Below are positions 42,366-52,305 of a DNA stretch of 64,000 nucleotides, piece by piece. The stretch is from NCBI RefSeq assembly GCF_003290085.1, contig NZ_QMKJ01000001.1, positions 434,001-498,000 of the forward strand, read 5' to 3'. How positions within the stretch are numbered: position 1 is the first letter of the stretch; each line of letters opens with the position of its first letter. This DNA is from Aliidiomarina sp. B3213. Its GTDB lineage: Bacteria; Pseudomonadota; Gammaproteobacteria; Enterobacterales; Alteromonadaceae. The position numbers were made by a program, and so were the translations under genes. The notes beneath the pieces are model-generated. The model did no database searches, was not told the DNA's origin, and saw only the letters and a list, made by a program, of their open reading frames with translations.

Positions 42366-43802
42366 ATGAGTCAAACTATTTCACAACCTATTGATTACAA
42401 CCTTAAAGTCGTGAAGCAATTTACTATTGCAACGATTTTCTGGGGCATCATTGGCATGAGCGTTGGTGTGCTTCTAGCCGCCCAACTCGTATGGCCAGCA
42501 TTAAACTTCGACCTGCCGTGGTTAACCTATTCAAGGCTACGTCCATTGCACACCAATGCGGTTATTTTTGCGTTTGGTTCAAGTGCTTTGTTTGCGACGG
42601 CCTATTACATCTCACAGAAAACCTGCCAAACGCGGTTATTTTCCGATAAGTTGGCGGCGTTCACGTTCTGGGGGTGGCAAGCAGTAATTGTTGCTGCGGT
42701 AATTACTCTACCTATGGGGATTACAACAACCAAAGAATACGCAGAACTAGAGTGGCCAATATCCATACTCATTCTACTCGTTTGGGTTGCGTTCATTATT
42801 GTGTTCTTCGGTACACTCGCTATTCGCCGAACTTCACATATTTATGTAGCTAACTGGTTCTACGGTGGCTTTATACTCGCTGTTGCTATGCTTCACATCG
42901 CAAACAACTTAGCGATTCCAGTAAGCTTTACTAAGTCGTACTCTATCTATTCAGGTGCAGTGGATGCCATGATTCAGTGGTGGTACGGGCACAACGCTGT
43001 AGGCTTCCTGCTTACTGCGGGCTTCTTGGGTATGATGTATTACTTCGTTCCTAAGCAAGCTGAACGGCCAGTTTACTCTTACCGTTTATCTATTGTTCAC
43101 TTCTGGGCATTGATTACCATTTATATATGGGCAGGCCCTCACCACCTTCATTACACAGCGTTACCAGACTGGGCGCAAAACGTGGGTATGGTGATGTCAG
43201 TTATTCTTTTCGTTCCTTCATGGGGTGGAATGATTAACGGTATTATGACGCTATCAGGTGCATGGCATAAGCTTCGTACCGACCCAATACTACGTTTCCT
43301 TATCGTGTCATTGTCATTCTACGGAATGTCGACTTTCGAAGGACCTATGATGGCAATTAAGTCAGTGAACGCGTTGTCTCACTACACTGACTGGACCATC
43401 GGCCACGTTCACTCGGGAGCGTTGGGTTGGGTTGCCATGATTACCATCGGCGCGATGTACCACCTTGTACCGGTACTTTTCGATCGCGAACGTATGTACA
43501 GCATCAAACTGATTAATACCCACTTCTGGTTGCACACTATTGGTGTAGTTCTGTACATCGTAGCAATGTGGATTTCTGGGGTAACTCAAGGCTTGATGTG
43601 GAATGCAACAAATACTGACGGTACGCTAACTTACAGCTTCGTCGAAAGTTTGGTTGCTTCTAAACCATTCTATTTCATTCGTTTTGTTGGTGGCGTGTTT
43701 ATCGTTACGGGTATGCTGATCATGGCGTACAACGTATGGAAAACATGCCGTGGTACGGCGCTTCGCAAAGGTGAAGCAATGCCGCAAGCAGAAACAGCTT
43801 AA
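42366..43802 (+). CDS. ccoN: cbb3-type cytochrome c oxidase subunit I
   Basis: Catalytic subunit of the high-affinity terminal oxidase that reduces O2 under low oxygen. The 478-residue protein has about 12 membrane spans and the expected histidine motifs: [10 protein letters not shown] (low-spin haem), WYGHNAVGF and [11 protein letters not shown] (Cu-B), and [10 protein letters not shown] (haem b3). It lacks the short N-terminal extension of some homologues. ccoO follows after 14 bases with an AAGGAGTC site. Confidence 0.97.
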   Translation: MSQTISQPIDYNLKVVKQFTIATIFWGIIGMSVGVLLAAQLVWPALNFDLPWLTYSRLRPLHTNAVIFAFGSSALFATAYYISQKTCQTRLFSDKLAAFTFWGWQAVIVAAVITLPMGITTTKEYAELEWPISILILLVWVAFIIVFFGTLAIRRTSHIYVANWFYGGFILAVAMLHIANNLAIPVSFTKSYSIYSGAVDAMIQWWYGHNAVGFLLTAGFLGMMYYFVPKQAERPVYSYRLSIVHFWALITIYIWAGPHHLHYTALPDWAQNVGMVMSVILFVPSWGGMINGIMTLSGAWHKLRTDPILRFLIVSLSFYGMSTFEGPMMAIKSVNALSHYTDWTIGHVHSGALGWVAMITIGAMYHLVPVLFDRERMYSIKLINTHFWLHTIGVVLYIVAMWISGVTQGLMWNATNTDGTLTYSFVESLVASKPFYFIRFVGGVFIVTGMLIMAYNVWKTCRGTALRKGEAMPQAETA

Positions 43803-43816
43803 GGAGTCATAGAATC

Positions 43817-44425
43817 ATGAGTAAGAACAAACATGAATTCGTTGAAAAGCACGTAGGTTGGCTTGCGGTATTTGCAATCGTGGCAATTTCTATCGGTGGT
43901 TTAGTAGAGATTACTCCCCTACTATTCCAACGTCAGGTTAACGAGCCAGTGCAAAACCTAACGCCTTACACACCGCTGCAACTTGAAGGTCGCGACATTT
44001 ATATTCGCGAAGGTTGTGTAGGTTGCCACAGTCAAATGATTCGTCCACTGCGTCATGAAACAGAGCGTTATGGTCACTACTCGGTAGCTGGTGAGTCTGT
44101 ATGGGAGTTTCCATTCCTTTGGGGCTCAAAGCGCACAGGACCTGATCTAGCTCGTGTCGGCGAACGTTATTCAGATGAGTGGCATTATGTACATTTAATG
44201 GACCCTAGAGCGGTAGTTCCTGAGTCAAACATGCCTGGCTTCCCTTGGTTGGCAGAGCGTGAACTTACCGGCGAGCTAACGGAACGCAAAATGAGAGCAT
44301 TCCAACGTTTGGGTGTGCCATACACAGATGAAGATATCGAAGGTGCTGGTAGCGAAGTTGCAGGTAAAACAGAAATGGAAGCATTGATTGCTTATCTGCA
44401 AACACTTGGCACAGCGCTGAAGTAA
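43817..44425 (+). CDS. ccoO: cbb3-type cytochrome c oxidase subunit II (monohaem c)
   Basis: A 202-residue subunit with one N-terminal membrane anchor (about 12-32) and one c-type haem site CVGCH (C67, C70, H71). It passes electrons from CcoP to CcoN. The typical [22 protein letters not shown] and [18 protein letters not shown] segments are present. AAGGAGTC precedes the ATG. ccoQ starts 9 bases after its stop. Confidence 0.97.
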   Translation: MSKNKHEFVEKHVGWLAVFAIVAISIGGLVEITPLLFQRQVNEPVQNLTPYTPLQLEGRDIYIREGCVGCHSQMIRPLRHETERYGHYSVAGESVWEFPFLWGSKRTGPDLARVGERYSDEWHYVHLMDPRAVVPESNMPGFPWLAERELTGELTERKMRAFQRLGVPYTDEDIEGAGSEVAGKTEMEALIAYLQTLGTALK

Positions 44426-44434
44426 GGAGTCGTA

Positions 44435-44632
44435 ATGAGTGGAGCATCGTTTAATGCTTGGTACACACTCGTTGTATTCGGCATCATTATATTAGTATGT
44501 GTCTGGGCCTTTTTACCTAGAAATAAATCTAAGTTTGATGATATTGCCAAATCTGTGATTGAAGACGAAAAATCGGGCTCTTCTGAAGAAGATTCAAAGA
44601 GCCCAAAACGGGAGTCTAAAAAAGATGAGTAG
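44435..44632 (+). CDS. ccoQ: cbb3 oxidase subunit CcoQ
   Basis: A 65-residue single-span membrane protein (span about 9-26) with the FLPRNKSKFDDIAKSVI segment typical of CcoQ and a charged C-terminal tail. It stabilises the complex. Its last 8 bases overlap ccoP. Confidence 0.92.
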   Translation: MSGASFNAWYTLVVFGIIILVCVWAFLPRNKSKFDDIAKSVIEDEKSGSSEEDSKSPKRESKKDE

Positions 44633-45581
44633 CTTCTGGAGTGGTTGGATTATTGTACTTACCCTAGGTACGTTAATCGCCCTAATGATTTTATTAAGAT
44701 GGAACATGAAGAACTACACCGACGTTGAAGAAGGTGAGTCCATGGGCCATTCATTTGACGGCATTGAAGAGCTCAATAACCCACTACCAAAATGGTGGAC
44801 TATTTTGTTCTGGGCCTGCTTTGTTTGGGGCTTCTTATATTTGGCGTTTTACCCTGGCTTAGGTAATTTCCAAGGTTTACTAGGCTGGAAGAGCTCAAAC
44901 CAACACGTACTCTCGCTAGAAGAGTCTAGAGAAGCTACAGAGCGTGCGAGAGAGCAAGGTTTAAACGTTCAATACGACCGTGAAATCCGTCGTGCAGAAG
45001 ACGAGTTCGGACCTATCTTCCAACAGTATGCGCAGCTTAGCATCGAAGAAATTGCGCACAACGAAGATGCGCTTAGAGTCGGTCAGCGTTTGTTCTTGCA
45101 AAACTGTTCACAGTGTCACGGTTCAGATGCTCGTGGCTCAGTAGGCTTCCCTAACCTTACTGATGGTGTATTCAGCTGGGGCGGAGAGCCAGAGCAAATT
45201 TACACCACCATTATGGATGGTCGCCAAGCTCAAATGCCTGCATTTTTAGAGCAATTCGGTGAACAAGGCATTACTGAGGTTGCAACCTACGTATTAAGCC
45301 TTAGCGGACGTACAGTAGACAGAGACTTAGCCCGCGCAGGCGAGCAACGCTTTGTAGTTTGTGCTGCTTGTCACGGGCAAGACGGTAAAGGCAACACAGC
45401 GATGGGCGCACCTAACCTAACCGACAGTGTTTGGTTGTATGGTGGTTCTCAACGTGCGGTAGAAGAAACTTTGCGTTACGGCCGTAACGGCGTTATGCCA
45501 CAGTGGGAATCCATTCTGGGTGAAGACAAAGTGAAAATTTTGTCTGGCTATATCTACAGCCTTAACCAACCCTCTGAATAA
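44625..45581 (+). CDS. ccoP: cbb3-type cytochrome c oxidase subunit III (dihaem c)
   Basis: A 318-residue subunit with N-terminal membrane spans and two c-type haem sites, CSQCH (C161, C164, H165) and CAACH (C246, C249, H250), which bring electrons into the oxidase. I chose ATG at 44625 (MSSFWSGWIIV), the typical start; the frame stays open 22 codons further up inside ccoQ but that part is only an overlap shadow. A stem-loop with a T-run follows at 45604. Confidence 0.96.
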   Translation: MSSFWSGWIIVLTLGTLIALMILLRWNMKNYTDVEEGESMGHSFDGIEELNNPLPKWWTILFWACFVWGFLYLAFYPGLGNFQGLLGWKSSNQHVLSLEESREATERAREQGLNVQYDREIRRAEDEFGPIFQQYAQLSIEEIAHNEDALRVGQRLFLQNCSQCHGSDARGSVGFPNLTDGVFSWGGEPEQIYTTIMDGRQAQMPAFLEQFGEQGITEVATYVLSLSGRTVDRDLARAGEQRFVVCAACHGQDGKGNTAMGAPNLTDSVWLYGGSQRAVEETLRYGRNGVMPQWESILGEDKVKILSGYIYSLNQPSE

Positions 45582-45603
45582 CTGAAAATTAAGTGAGCAT
45601 GGA

Positions 45604-45630
45604 AAGCCCCTAATTCAGGGGCTTTTTTCT
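45604..45630 (+). terminator. Terminator between ccoNOQP and the assembly genes
   Basis: AAGCCCC and GGGGCTTTTTT form a 7-bp stem with a 7-base loop and a T-run, 22 bases after ccoP. fixH starts 17 bases later, so this is likely a partial terminator that lowers expression of the assembly genes. Confidence 0.8.
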
Positions 45631-45646
45631 AGCAGTGAGAAGTAAT

Positions 45647-46168
45647 ATGGCAGTGAACCAAACATCAGACCAAGAACCTCGCCCGTGGTATAAGTTTTTC
45701 TGGGTGTGGTTTTTAATTGGGCTTAAGTCCTCAGTAATTATTGCCTGTATTGTTACCGGCGTGATCATATACAACAATCCTACTTCCATGGTTGTCGATG
45801 ATTATTATGAAGAAGGCAGAGCTATAAATTTGCGGCTTGAAAAGGTTGAGCGCGCCATAGAACTAGACATTGTATTAACTGCAGAGTTTTCTGAAGACCA
45901 AGTTGTGGTTCGCTTTATTAGTGGCAATGTCGATGATGGTTCGGCTATTAGACTCAACTTCTACCACCCTACACTTTCGCGACGAGATTTTCAGATGCGT
46001 TTAACTCGAGCAGCAGACGGTGCATACCGTGGAATGCTACCACGCGAAATTAGCGGACATTGGCGGGTTGATGTAACACCATTCGACCAAGCATGGGAAG
46101 TACGCCAAAACATTCATTTACCGGCTCCAGGTGTTATTGAGCTGCGACCGCTCGACTATGGTGTATAG
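45647..46168 (+). CDS. fixH: FixH/CcoH family cbb3 assembly protein
   Basis: A 173-residue protein with one N-terminal membrane span (about 13-37) and a periplasmic beta-domain of the FixH family (NNPTSMVVDDYYEEGRAINLRLEK). It assists cbb3 assembly, together with the copper pump CcoI. I chose ATG at 45647, since GAGAAG lies just upstream; GTG at 45635 is an alternative. ccoG, which often precedes it, is absent here. Confidence 0.9.
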   Translation: MAVNQTSDQEPRPWYKFFWVWFLIGLKSSVIIACIVTGVIIYNNPTSMVVDDYYEEGRAINLRLEKVERAIELDIVLTAEFSEDQVVVRFISGNVDDGSAIRLNFYHPTLSRRDFQMRLTRAADGAYRGMLPREISGHWRVDVTPFDQAWEVRQNIHLPAPGVIELRPLDYGV

Positions 46169-46177
46169 ACCAGCGAC

Positions 46178-48559
46178 ATGACTAGAGCATGTTTTCATTG
46201 CCATCAGCCAGTGCCAGAGGGCTTGAACCTTCATGTAGATATTATGGGGCAAAGTCAGCCTATGTGTTGTTACGGTTGCCAAGCCGTGGCACAGACTATT
46301 GTTGAACAAGATCTAGAAAGTTTTTATAAGTTTCGGCAAACAGAAAACAATAACATCCTTCCTTTAGTTCCCGATGAACTGCAAAAAGATGACCTATCAA
46401 TTTACGATGAGCCTGAGGTACAAGCTGAGTTTTCTTTTTCCAGTGCGAATGGTCAAGAAGCATGGTTAGCGATTGAAGGTATGACCTGCGCAGCCTGTGC
46501 CTGGCTTATCGAGAAACACTTGCAACAACAGCCTGGAATTCAGAAAGTTTTCGTAAATAGCAGCACCGATCGTCTAAGGGTTACGTGGAATAAAGAGAAG
46601 CTATTATTAAGTACGATTCTGAATGAAATTGAGAACATCGGTTATCGGGCTCGTCCCTTTAAAGAAGGTGAACTTGAGGAACAATTTCAGAAACGAAGAA
46701 AGGGCTTAATTCGTCGTTTAGGGGTAGCCGGTATTGCTTCTATGCAAACCATGATGGTTGCATTCGGTTTGTATTATGACGATATCGACAGTACTACCCG
46801 GCTCTATTTTTGGTGGGTCTCCCTACTCTTTTCCGCTCCGGTATTTGTATACAGCTGCCAGCCATTCTATGCAAATGCAATCAAAGCTCTTCGAACTCGA
46901 ACGCTTAACATGGACGTACCTGTTAGCATCGCCATTATCTTCGCATTCTTCGCCAGTATGTACGCCACCATTACTAATCAAGGTGAAGTTTATTTCGAGT
47001 GTGTAACCATGTTTGCGTTCTTTCTGTTAACGGGAAGATATCTAGAATTACTCGCTAAGCATAAGGCAATTACAGACGCTGCAAACTTAATGAAGTTGAC
47101 GCCAAGCTTTGCTGAAGTTTGGCACGAAGAACAATGGCAAACAAAGCCGGTTCATCAACTTAGCGCTGGCGACAAAGTTCGTGTTAAACCTGGCTCTGTT
47201 ATTCCCATAGACGGTGAAATCGAAACACAAAAAGTCTATGTAAATGAAGCGCAATTAACCGGAGAAAGCCATCCAATTCCCAAAGCTAAGGGCGAGAATG
47301 TGTATGCAGGTAGTCTTAACCTAGACACGCCGTTACAACTTATTGTAACTAAGCCCTACCAAGATTCGTTACTGGCAAAAATAATACAGCTACAGGACGA
47401 CGCGTTAGCCCTAAAGCCTAAAGCCATCGATGTTGCAGACAGAATTGGCCGAAACCTTGTATTGGGTACGCTTATTATTGCCCTGATAACCTATATCACT
47501 TGGCTTTGGGTAGATGCCGACCGAGCCTTTTGGATTTTGTTGTCCGTACTCGTTGCAACTTGCCCTTGTGCCCTAGCATTGGCATCACCAACTGCCGTGA
47601 GTAGTGCTGTTAGTCGATTAAATCGTTTAGGCGTACTTTTGAAAAATGCAGACGCGAGTACCAATGTAAACGCCATAAAAACAATATGCTTCGACAAAAC
47701 TGGGACTTTAACCGAAGGTCACTTTAAAATTACCGATAGTTGGTTTGCTGAATCTGAACATCAAAATAAGTGGCTAACGTTAGCATGTGAACTTGAGTCT
47801 TGGTCTGAGCACCCGATATCTAAAGCATTCACTGCACGAGATTCCGAAACATATCTTCAAAACGTAGAGAATATTCCAGGTAAAGGTCTGTACGCAGAGT
47901 ACCAAGCCAAGCAAATCCTTATCGGTAGCCATGCTTTTCTCGCACAACACAAAATACCTATGGCCTGCACACTTCCAAGCGCTAACGTATATATGGCATA
48001 CAACGGCGAGCTGGTTGCCGCATGGCGTGTTGACGATCAATTGCGAAACGACGCGAAATCAACCATCAGCGCACTATCTCAGCAGGGTTATCATTGTGTA
48101 ATGCTGACTGGAGATAATGACGGTAGAGCCCAAGAGATAGCAGATAAAGTTGGTATAAAAGAGGTTCATGCCGGTTTAACCCCACAAGACAAACTTTCGA
48201 AGCTTCAAGAAATGCAGCGTTCGACCCCAGTTTTAATGGTTGGAGACGGCATTAATGATGGACCGGTGCTGGCAGGCGCAAATGTTTCAGTGACATTCTC
48301 TGCGGGTAGTGAGTTGGCTCAGGCAAGTTCTGATGTAGTTATTTTAAATCAAAAGCTATCGTCTTTAGTCTATTTTATTCAATACTCAAAAAGACTCGCG
48401 CGCGTAATTTTCCAAAACTTCATTTGGGCGTTCGGTTACAATGGCATTATTCTACCGTTAGCGGCATTCGGATTTGTCGACCCATTAATTGCTATGCTAG
48501 GTATGTCAGCGAGCTCACTTATTGTCATTACGAATTCGCTCCGTCTCATTCGAAAGTAG
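46178..48559 (+). CDS. ccoI: Copper-transporting P1B-type ATPase CcoI/FixI
   Basis: Inner-membrane copper exporter needed to supply Cu-B to the cbb3 oxidase. The 793-residue protein has an N-terminal cysteine-rich domain (CFHC...CCYGC), a heavy-metal-associated domain with GMTCAACAWL, the TGES phosphatase loop, the membrane motif C462-P-C464, the phosphorylated D506 in DKTGTLT, and GDGINDGP. The extra N-terminal zinc-ribbon-like part is typical of CcoI. It follows fixH by 9 bases. Confidence 0.96.
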   Translation: MTRACFHCHQPVPEGLNLHVDIMGQSQPMCCYGCQAVAQTIVEQDLESFYKFRQTENNNILPLVPDELQKDDLSIYDEPEVQAEFSFSSANGQEAWLAIEGMTCAACAWLIEKHLQQQPGIQKVFVNSSTDRLRVTWNKEKLLLSTILNEIENIGYRARPFKEGELEEQFQKRRKGLIRRLGVAGIASMQTMMVAFGLYYDDIDSTTRLYFWWVSLLFSAPVFVYSCQPFYANAIKALRTRTLNMDVPVSIAIIFAFFASMYATITNQGEVYFECVTMFAFFLLTGRYLELLAKHKAITDAANLMKLTPSFAEVWHEEQWQTKPVHQLSAGDKVRVKPGSVIPIDGEIETQKVYVNEAQLTGESHPIPKAKGENVYAGSLNLDTPLQLIVTKPYQDSLLAKIIQLQDDALALKPKAIDVADRIGRNLVLGTLIIALITYITWLWVDADRAFWILLSVLVATCPCALALASPTAVSSAVSRLNRLGVLLKNADASTNVNAIKTICFDKTGTLTEGHFKITDSWFAESEHQNKWLTLACELESWSEHPISKAFTARDSETYLQNVENIPGKGLYAEYQAKQILIGSHAFLAQHKIPMACTLPSANVYMAYNGELVAAWRVDDQLRNDAKSTISALSQQGYHCVMLTGDNDGRAQEIADKVGIKEVHAGLTPQDKLSKLQEMQRSTPVLMVGDGINDGPVLAGANVSVTFSAGSELAQASSDVVILNQKLSSLVYFIQYSKRLARVIFQNFIWAFGYNGIILPLAAFGFVDPLIAMLGMSASSLIVITNSLRLIRK

Positions 48560-48577
48560 TCGAAACCTGAGGAGTTT

Positions 48578-48760
48578 ATGGAAGCACTACATATTATGGT
48601 TCCTATCGCCATTATCTTGGTTGTGATCGCCATTATCATTTTCTTTTGGGCTATTAAAAATGGGCAATTTGACGATCTTGAGCGTCAAGGTATGAATCTC
48701 CTATTGGATGACGACAAGCCTAAAAAAGATAAAAAAACTAAAAGCCCAGAACAAGAATGA
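48578..48760 (+). CDS. ccoS: cbb3 oxidase assembly protein CcoS
   Basis: A 60-residue protein with one membrane span (about 8-27) followed by WAIKNGQFDDLERQG, the CcoS signature, and a lysine-rich tail. It is needed for cofactor insertion in relatives. GAGGAG precedes the ATG. ATGA overlap links it to the next gene. Confidence 0.93.
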   Translation: MEALHIMVPIAIILVVIAIIIFFWAIKNGQFDDLERQGMNLLLDDDKPKKDKKTKSPEQE

Positions 48761-49413
48761 CCATGTCTCTCGACTTTCTAGCTGCTTTTGTTATGGGGAT
48801 TGCTGGTAGCGGTCATTGTTTAGCCATGTGCGGCGGTTTAGCAGGCGCAGTTGGTTTTCAAAGATCATTGAAACAGCTATTCATTTACAATTTCGGTCGC
48901 ATTATTTCGTATATGCTTGCTGGAGTTATCGTTGGAACCCTAACGTTTGGTTTAGAGCTCGTACACCAGCAAACCCTGATATATTTTCGAGTATTAGCAG
49001 GTATCATGATGTTGCTGCTTGCAGTGTACTTGCTACGCGTTACTCGAGTATTACTATGGGTTGAAAAAATGGGAAGTTACCTTTGGCGTTATATTCAGCC
49101 CCTGAGTAAACACACCAAGAACTTACCCGGAGGTTTAGCAATTTTTGCGTCTGGCATGATTTGGGGATGGCTACCATGCGGTCTAGTTTATAGCGCTCTA
49201 ACTTGGTCTGCTGCCGGCTCAACTATTATTGATAGCGCTTTATTCATGCTGCTATTTGGCTTGGGCACACTACCTAGCATGATTTCCGTGGGTGTGTTCT
49301 CCAGTAAACTTCAACAATTCATGAAAAGCGGTACCTTTCGTTGGACATTCTCGTTTGTTTTGGCAGTATATGGCGTACAAACAATTTACGTTGGAGTTAT
49401 GCAACTCCATTAA
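48757..49413 (+). CDS. TauE/SafE-like (DsbD_2) membrane protein linked to cbb3 assembly
   Basis: A 218-residue protein with about six membrane spans and the motif GSGHCLAMCGGL near the N-terminus, matched by WGWLPCGLVYSAL in the middle. This is the sulfite-exporter-like family found after ccoS in many cbb3 clusters; the two cysteine motifs suggest metal or thiol transfer across the membrane. ATG at 48757 overlaps the ccoS stop; a second ATG follows two codons later. Confidence 0.85.
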   Translation: MTMSLDFLAAFVMGIAGSGHCLAMCGGLAGAVGFQRSLKQLFIYNFGRIISYMLAGVIVGTLTFGLELVHQQTLIYFRVLAGIMMLLLAVYLLRVTRVLLWVEKMGSYLWRYIQPLSKHTKNLPGGLAIFASGMIWGWLPCGLVYSALTWSAAGSTIIDSALFMLLFGLGTLPSMISVGVFSSKLQQFMKSGTFRWTFSFVLAVYGVQTIYVGVMQLH

Positions 49414-49437
49414 TGCTTACCAATTTACGAGAGCGAA

Positions 49438-50187
49438 ATGACGCAGAAGCCGGGTTCTATACATATTAGTTGTCAAAATTGTGGGATTAGCCAACTGTGC
49501 TTACCCTACACACTTGATACGAACTCTCTTAATCGTCTTGACGCTATAATTGAAAGAAAGCGCCCTTATCAAAAAGGCGACACGCTATTTAGTAACGGCG
49601 AACCTTTACACTCTCTATTTGCTGTTAGATCGGGTTCATTTAAAACGTTCAATGTCGACAACAATGGCAATGAACAGATCACTAGCTTTCACTTGCCTGG
49701 CGACCTCATTGGTTTCACGTCGATAGCGAATGAAACATACCAAGGGTATTCGGAAGCGCTAGAAACCAGCATGGTATGTGAAATACCTTTTAATCACTTA
49801 GAGTCATTGAGTCGCCAACTACCTGCACTTCACAAGCAAATATTAAAGCTTATGAGTGAAGAAATTAAGCAAGACCAACATCTCTTGTCGGCGGTTAACT
49901 CTAAAAGCGCTGAATCGCGACTAGCAACCTTCTTTCTCGAGCTTTCGTCTCGTTTTATGATACGAGGGTTGAGTCCAAGTGAGTTCAGACTAAGCATGAC
50001 ACGCAATGAGATAGGCAATTATTTAGGCATTACCGTTGAGACCGTGAGTAGAATTCTTAGCCGCTTTCAAAAAGAGAAATGGTTAAAAGTTGAAGGTCGG
50101 TTTATACATATCCTCGATGAACATTCACTTAAACGAATTTCAGGCGTGCAAGCGGTCAACTGTCCTTTAAAAACAGTCAACTACTAA
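49438..50187 (+). CDS. fnr: Fumarate/nitrate reduction regulator FNR (EtrA)
   Basis: Oxygen-sensing CRP-family regulator of 249 residues. The four Fe-S ligands are C12, C15, C21 and C114, equal to C20, C23, C29 and C122 of E. coli (offset of 8). The helix-turn-helix recognition segment GNYLGITVETVSRILSRFQK keeps the E--SR pattern that reads TTGAT. It lies at the end of the cbb3 block, which has an FNR box, and is followed by uspE as in other gammaproteobacteria. Confidence 0.96.
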   Translation: MTQKPGSIHISCQNCGISQLCLPYTLDTNSLNRLDAIIERKRPYQKGDTLFSNGEPLHSLFAVRSGSFKTFNVDNNGNEQITSFHLPGDLIGFTSIANETYQGYSEALETSMVCEIPFNHLESLSRQLPALHKQILKLMSEEIKQDQHLLSAVNSKSAESRLATFFLELSSRFMIRGLSPSEFRLSMTRNEIGNYLGITVETVSRILSRFQKEKWLKVEGRFIHILDEHSLKRISGVQAVNCPLKTVNY

Positions 50188-50267
50188 CACCCAATAACGA
50201 AAATATTTAGTACAAAAGCGCCGCTTGAACTAAGATTAAATTAGTTTCTTACACAGAGGTATGCGTT

Positions 50268-51188
50268 GTGTATCAAAATATACTAGTTGTATTAGACGGT
50301 GAATCCACAGAGCAAAAAGCACTTTCTCGAGCGATTCATCTTGCTAAAGTACAAGGTGCTTCTTTAAGCCTTTTTCTTTCTATTTACGACTTCGCTTACG
50401 AAATGACTACAATGCTCTCTGGCGAAGAACGCGAGCAAATGCGTCATTCTTTAATAGAAGATCGGCGACAATGGGTGAGCGACCTGTTGGAAGATTATGA
50501 CCTAACAGGAATCACTTATGACATGCATATTGTCTGGCATCACCGTCCTTTTGAGTCGATTATTCATCATGCGATTGAACAGAAGTACGATCTCATTATT
50601 AAAGGTACCCACCAACACAAAGGACTTCAGAGTGTTATCTTCACACCAACCGATTGGAGCCTGCTGAGAAAAGCCCCCTGTCCCGTGCTACTTGTTAAAG
50701 ACCACCTTTGGCAAGACAACGGAACCATACTTACTGCTGTGCATGCGGCCTCTGATTCCGAAGTACACCAAGCCCTCAATAGAAAGTTAATTACTCACAG
50801 CTCTTTTGTTGCAAAAAATATCAAAGCAAAGTTACATTTAGTCAACTTCTACCCTGGCACTCCAACCGCTATTGCCGTTGAAATACCTGACTTTAACACA
50901 GCTCAATATCAACAAAATGTTGAAGCCCATCATAAGCAGGCAATGCAGGAGCTCATCTCGGATTTTGAGCCTGTTATTGAACGTACCCACACCCGTGACG
51001 GTATTCCCGACGACGGTATTCCAGCCATCGCTAAAGAATTAGACGCAGAGTTGGTTGTACTTGGAACCATTGGTAGAACAGGTATTTCTGCTGCTTTGTT
51101 GGGTAACACTGCGGAGCATGTCATCGAACAGTTAGACTGTGACCTACTGGCGATAAAACCAGACGGATTTAAAAGCCCCCTAGCTTAG
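50268..51188 (+). CDS. uspE: Universal stress protein E
   Basis: A 306-residue cytoplasmic protein with two Usp domains (about 1-150 and 155-300). The second domain ends with the nucleotide-binding-like GTIGRTGISAALLGNTAEHV. The start is GTG at 50268 because AGAGG lies seven bases upstream; the nearby ATG at 50261 is in another frame. The fnr-uspE-ttcA order is conserved widely. Confidence 0.92.
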   Translation: MYQNILVVLDGESTEQKALSRAIHLAKVQGASLSLFLSIYDFAYEMTTMLSGEEREQMRHSLIEDRRQWVSDLLEDYDLTGITYDMHIVWHHRPFESIIHHAIEQKYDLIIKGTHQHKGLQSVIFTPTDWSLLRKAPCPVLLVKDHLWQDNGTILTAVHAASDSEVHQALNRKLITHSSFVAKNIKAKLHLVNFYPGTPTAIAVEIPDFNTAQYQQNVEAHHKQAMQELISDFEPVIERTHTRDGIPDDGIPAIAKELDAELVVLGTIGRTGISAALLGNTAEHVIEQLDCDLLAIKPDGFKSPLA

Positions 51189-51194
51189 TTTAAT

Positions 51195-51224
51195 TTGCTC
51201 CTATTACCAGACACAACGTATAAT
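51195..51224 (+). promoter_or_regulatory. Predicted promoter of ttcA
   Basis: TTGCTC (51195-51200) and a perfect TATAAT (51219-51224) are separated by 18 bases. Transcription would start near 51231. Confidence 0.55.
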
Positions 51225-51232
51225 GCGCGCCC

Positions 51233-51261
51233 TGTTCTCTTCGCCAGTAAAACAGAGAACA
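51233..51261 (+). other. Hairpin between uspE and ttcA
   Basis: TGTTCTCT (51233-51240) pairs perfectly with AGAGAACA (51254-51261) around a 13-base loop, followed by TTTTAATCTT. It lies at the predicted 5' end of the ttcA transcript, and could also slow transcription coming from uspE. Confidence 0.5.
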
Positions 51262-51285
51262 TTTTAATCTTATAGCTCAGGAAAA

Positions 51286-52269
51286 GTGTCACTGCTTATG
51301 AACAACGCGCGCGTAAACTTACCCGAACAGCCGGAAGGCGAACTCAAGTCGAAGCAAAGCTCTAACGTAAATAAGTTAGAAAAACGCATACGCCGTGTGG
51401 TTGGGCAAGCAATTGGCGACTTCAATATGATTGAAGACGGCGACCGCATCATGGTGTGTTTGTCTGGCGGTAAGGACAGCTACACCTTGTTGTCATGTTT
51501 GCAGTATTTGCAGAAAGTCGCACCTATTCATTTTGAAATCATTGCGGTGAACCTTGACCAAAAACAACCCGGCTTCCCTGAGCACGTGTTACCAGAATAC
51601 TTGCAACAATTGAACGTACCTTACGAGATTGTTGAAGAAGACACGTACAGCATAGTTAAAGATAAGATTCCGGAGGGCAAAACAACCTGCTCTCTTTGTT
51701 CTAGGTTACGCCGTGGTATTTTGTATAAAACAGCGAAACGTTTAGGCTGCACAAAGATAGCGCTGGGTCACCATCGTGATGACATGATTGAAACTCTTAT
51801 GCTGAATATGTTTTACGGAGGCACGATGAAATCGATGCCACCGAAGTTAGTGAGTGATAATGGCGAACACATCGTTATTCGACCGCTGGCCTATGTTAAA
51901 GAGAAAGATATTGAGCGATACGCCAGAGCAATGAACTATCCTATTATTCCATGCAACTTGTGTGGCTCTCAGGAAAACCTGCAACGCAAAGTGATCAAAG
52001 AAATGCTACAAACGTGGGATAAGCAGTATCCCGGACGTATTGAGAGCATGTTCAAGGCGATGACCCAAGTGGTGCCCTCACATCTTCCCGATCGAGATTT
52101 ATATAACTTTAAAGACGTGAAGACCGGTGAACAAATCGAAAGCGGCGACACAGCATTCGATCAAGAACCGTTGCCTTGGCGCTTTGAAGATACCGAAAAC
52201 ACTGACGGTGATGTAAATAGCGGCGATGTAACACCAATAGTGAACATCGCCGTGAAAATGGTGGATTAG
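51286..52269 (+). CDS. ttcA: tRNA 2-thiocytidine(32) synthetase TtcA
   Basis: Iron-sulfur enzyme that thiolates C32 of some tRNAs. It has the PP-loop SGGKDS and the two CxxC motifs, CSLC and CNLC, that hold the cluster; most of the core is the same as in E. coli TtcA. The start is uncertain. GTG at 51286 lies only three bases after AGGA, and ATG at 51298 lies 15 bases after it. The 327-residue length assumes the GTG. The tail after VVPSHL is acidic and variable, as in relatives. Confidence 0.93.
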   Translation: MSLLMNNARVNLPEQPEGELKSKQSSNVNKLEKRIRRVVGQAIGDFNMIEDGDRIMVCLSGGKDSYTLLSCLQYLQKVAPIHFEIIAVNLDQKQPGFPEHVLPEYLQQLNVPYEIVEEDTYSIVKDKIPEGKTTCSLCSRLRRGILYKTAKRLGCTKIALGHHRDDMIETLMLNMFYGGTMKSMPPKLVSDNGEHIVIRPLAYVKEKDIERYARAMNYPIIPCNLCGSQENLQRKVIKEMLQTWDKQYPGRIESMFKAMTQVVPSHLPDRDLYNFKDVKTGEQIESGDTAFDQEPLPWRFEDTENTDGDVNSGDVTPIVNIAVKMVD

Positions 52270-52305
52270 AAGCCGTCAGCGAGGACGAAGAGCCTTCAGC
52301 GGAAA

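Noticed and set aside
42146-42394. Open frame of 82 codons upstream of ccoN
   Set aside because: It runs through the FNR box and overlaps ccoN in another frame; no domain or ribosome site supports it.
50188-50267. FNR box upstream of uspE
   Set aside because: TTGAACTAAGATTAAA keeps a left half-site only; the right half does not match ATCAA.
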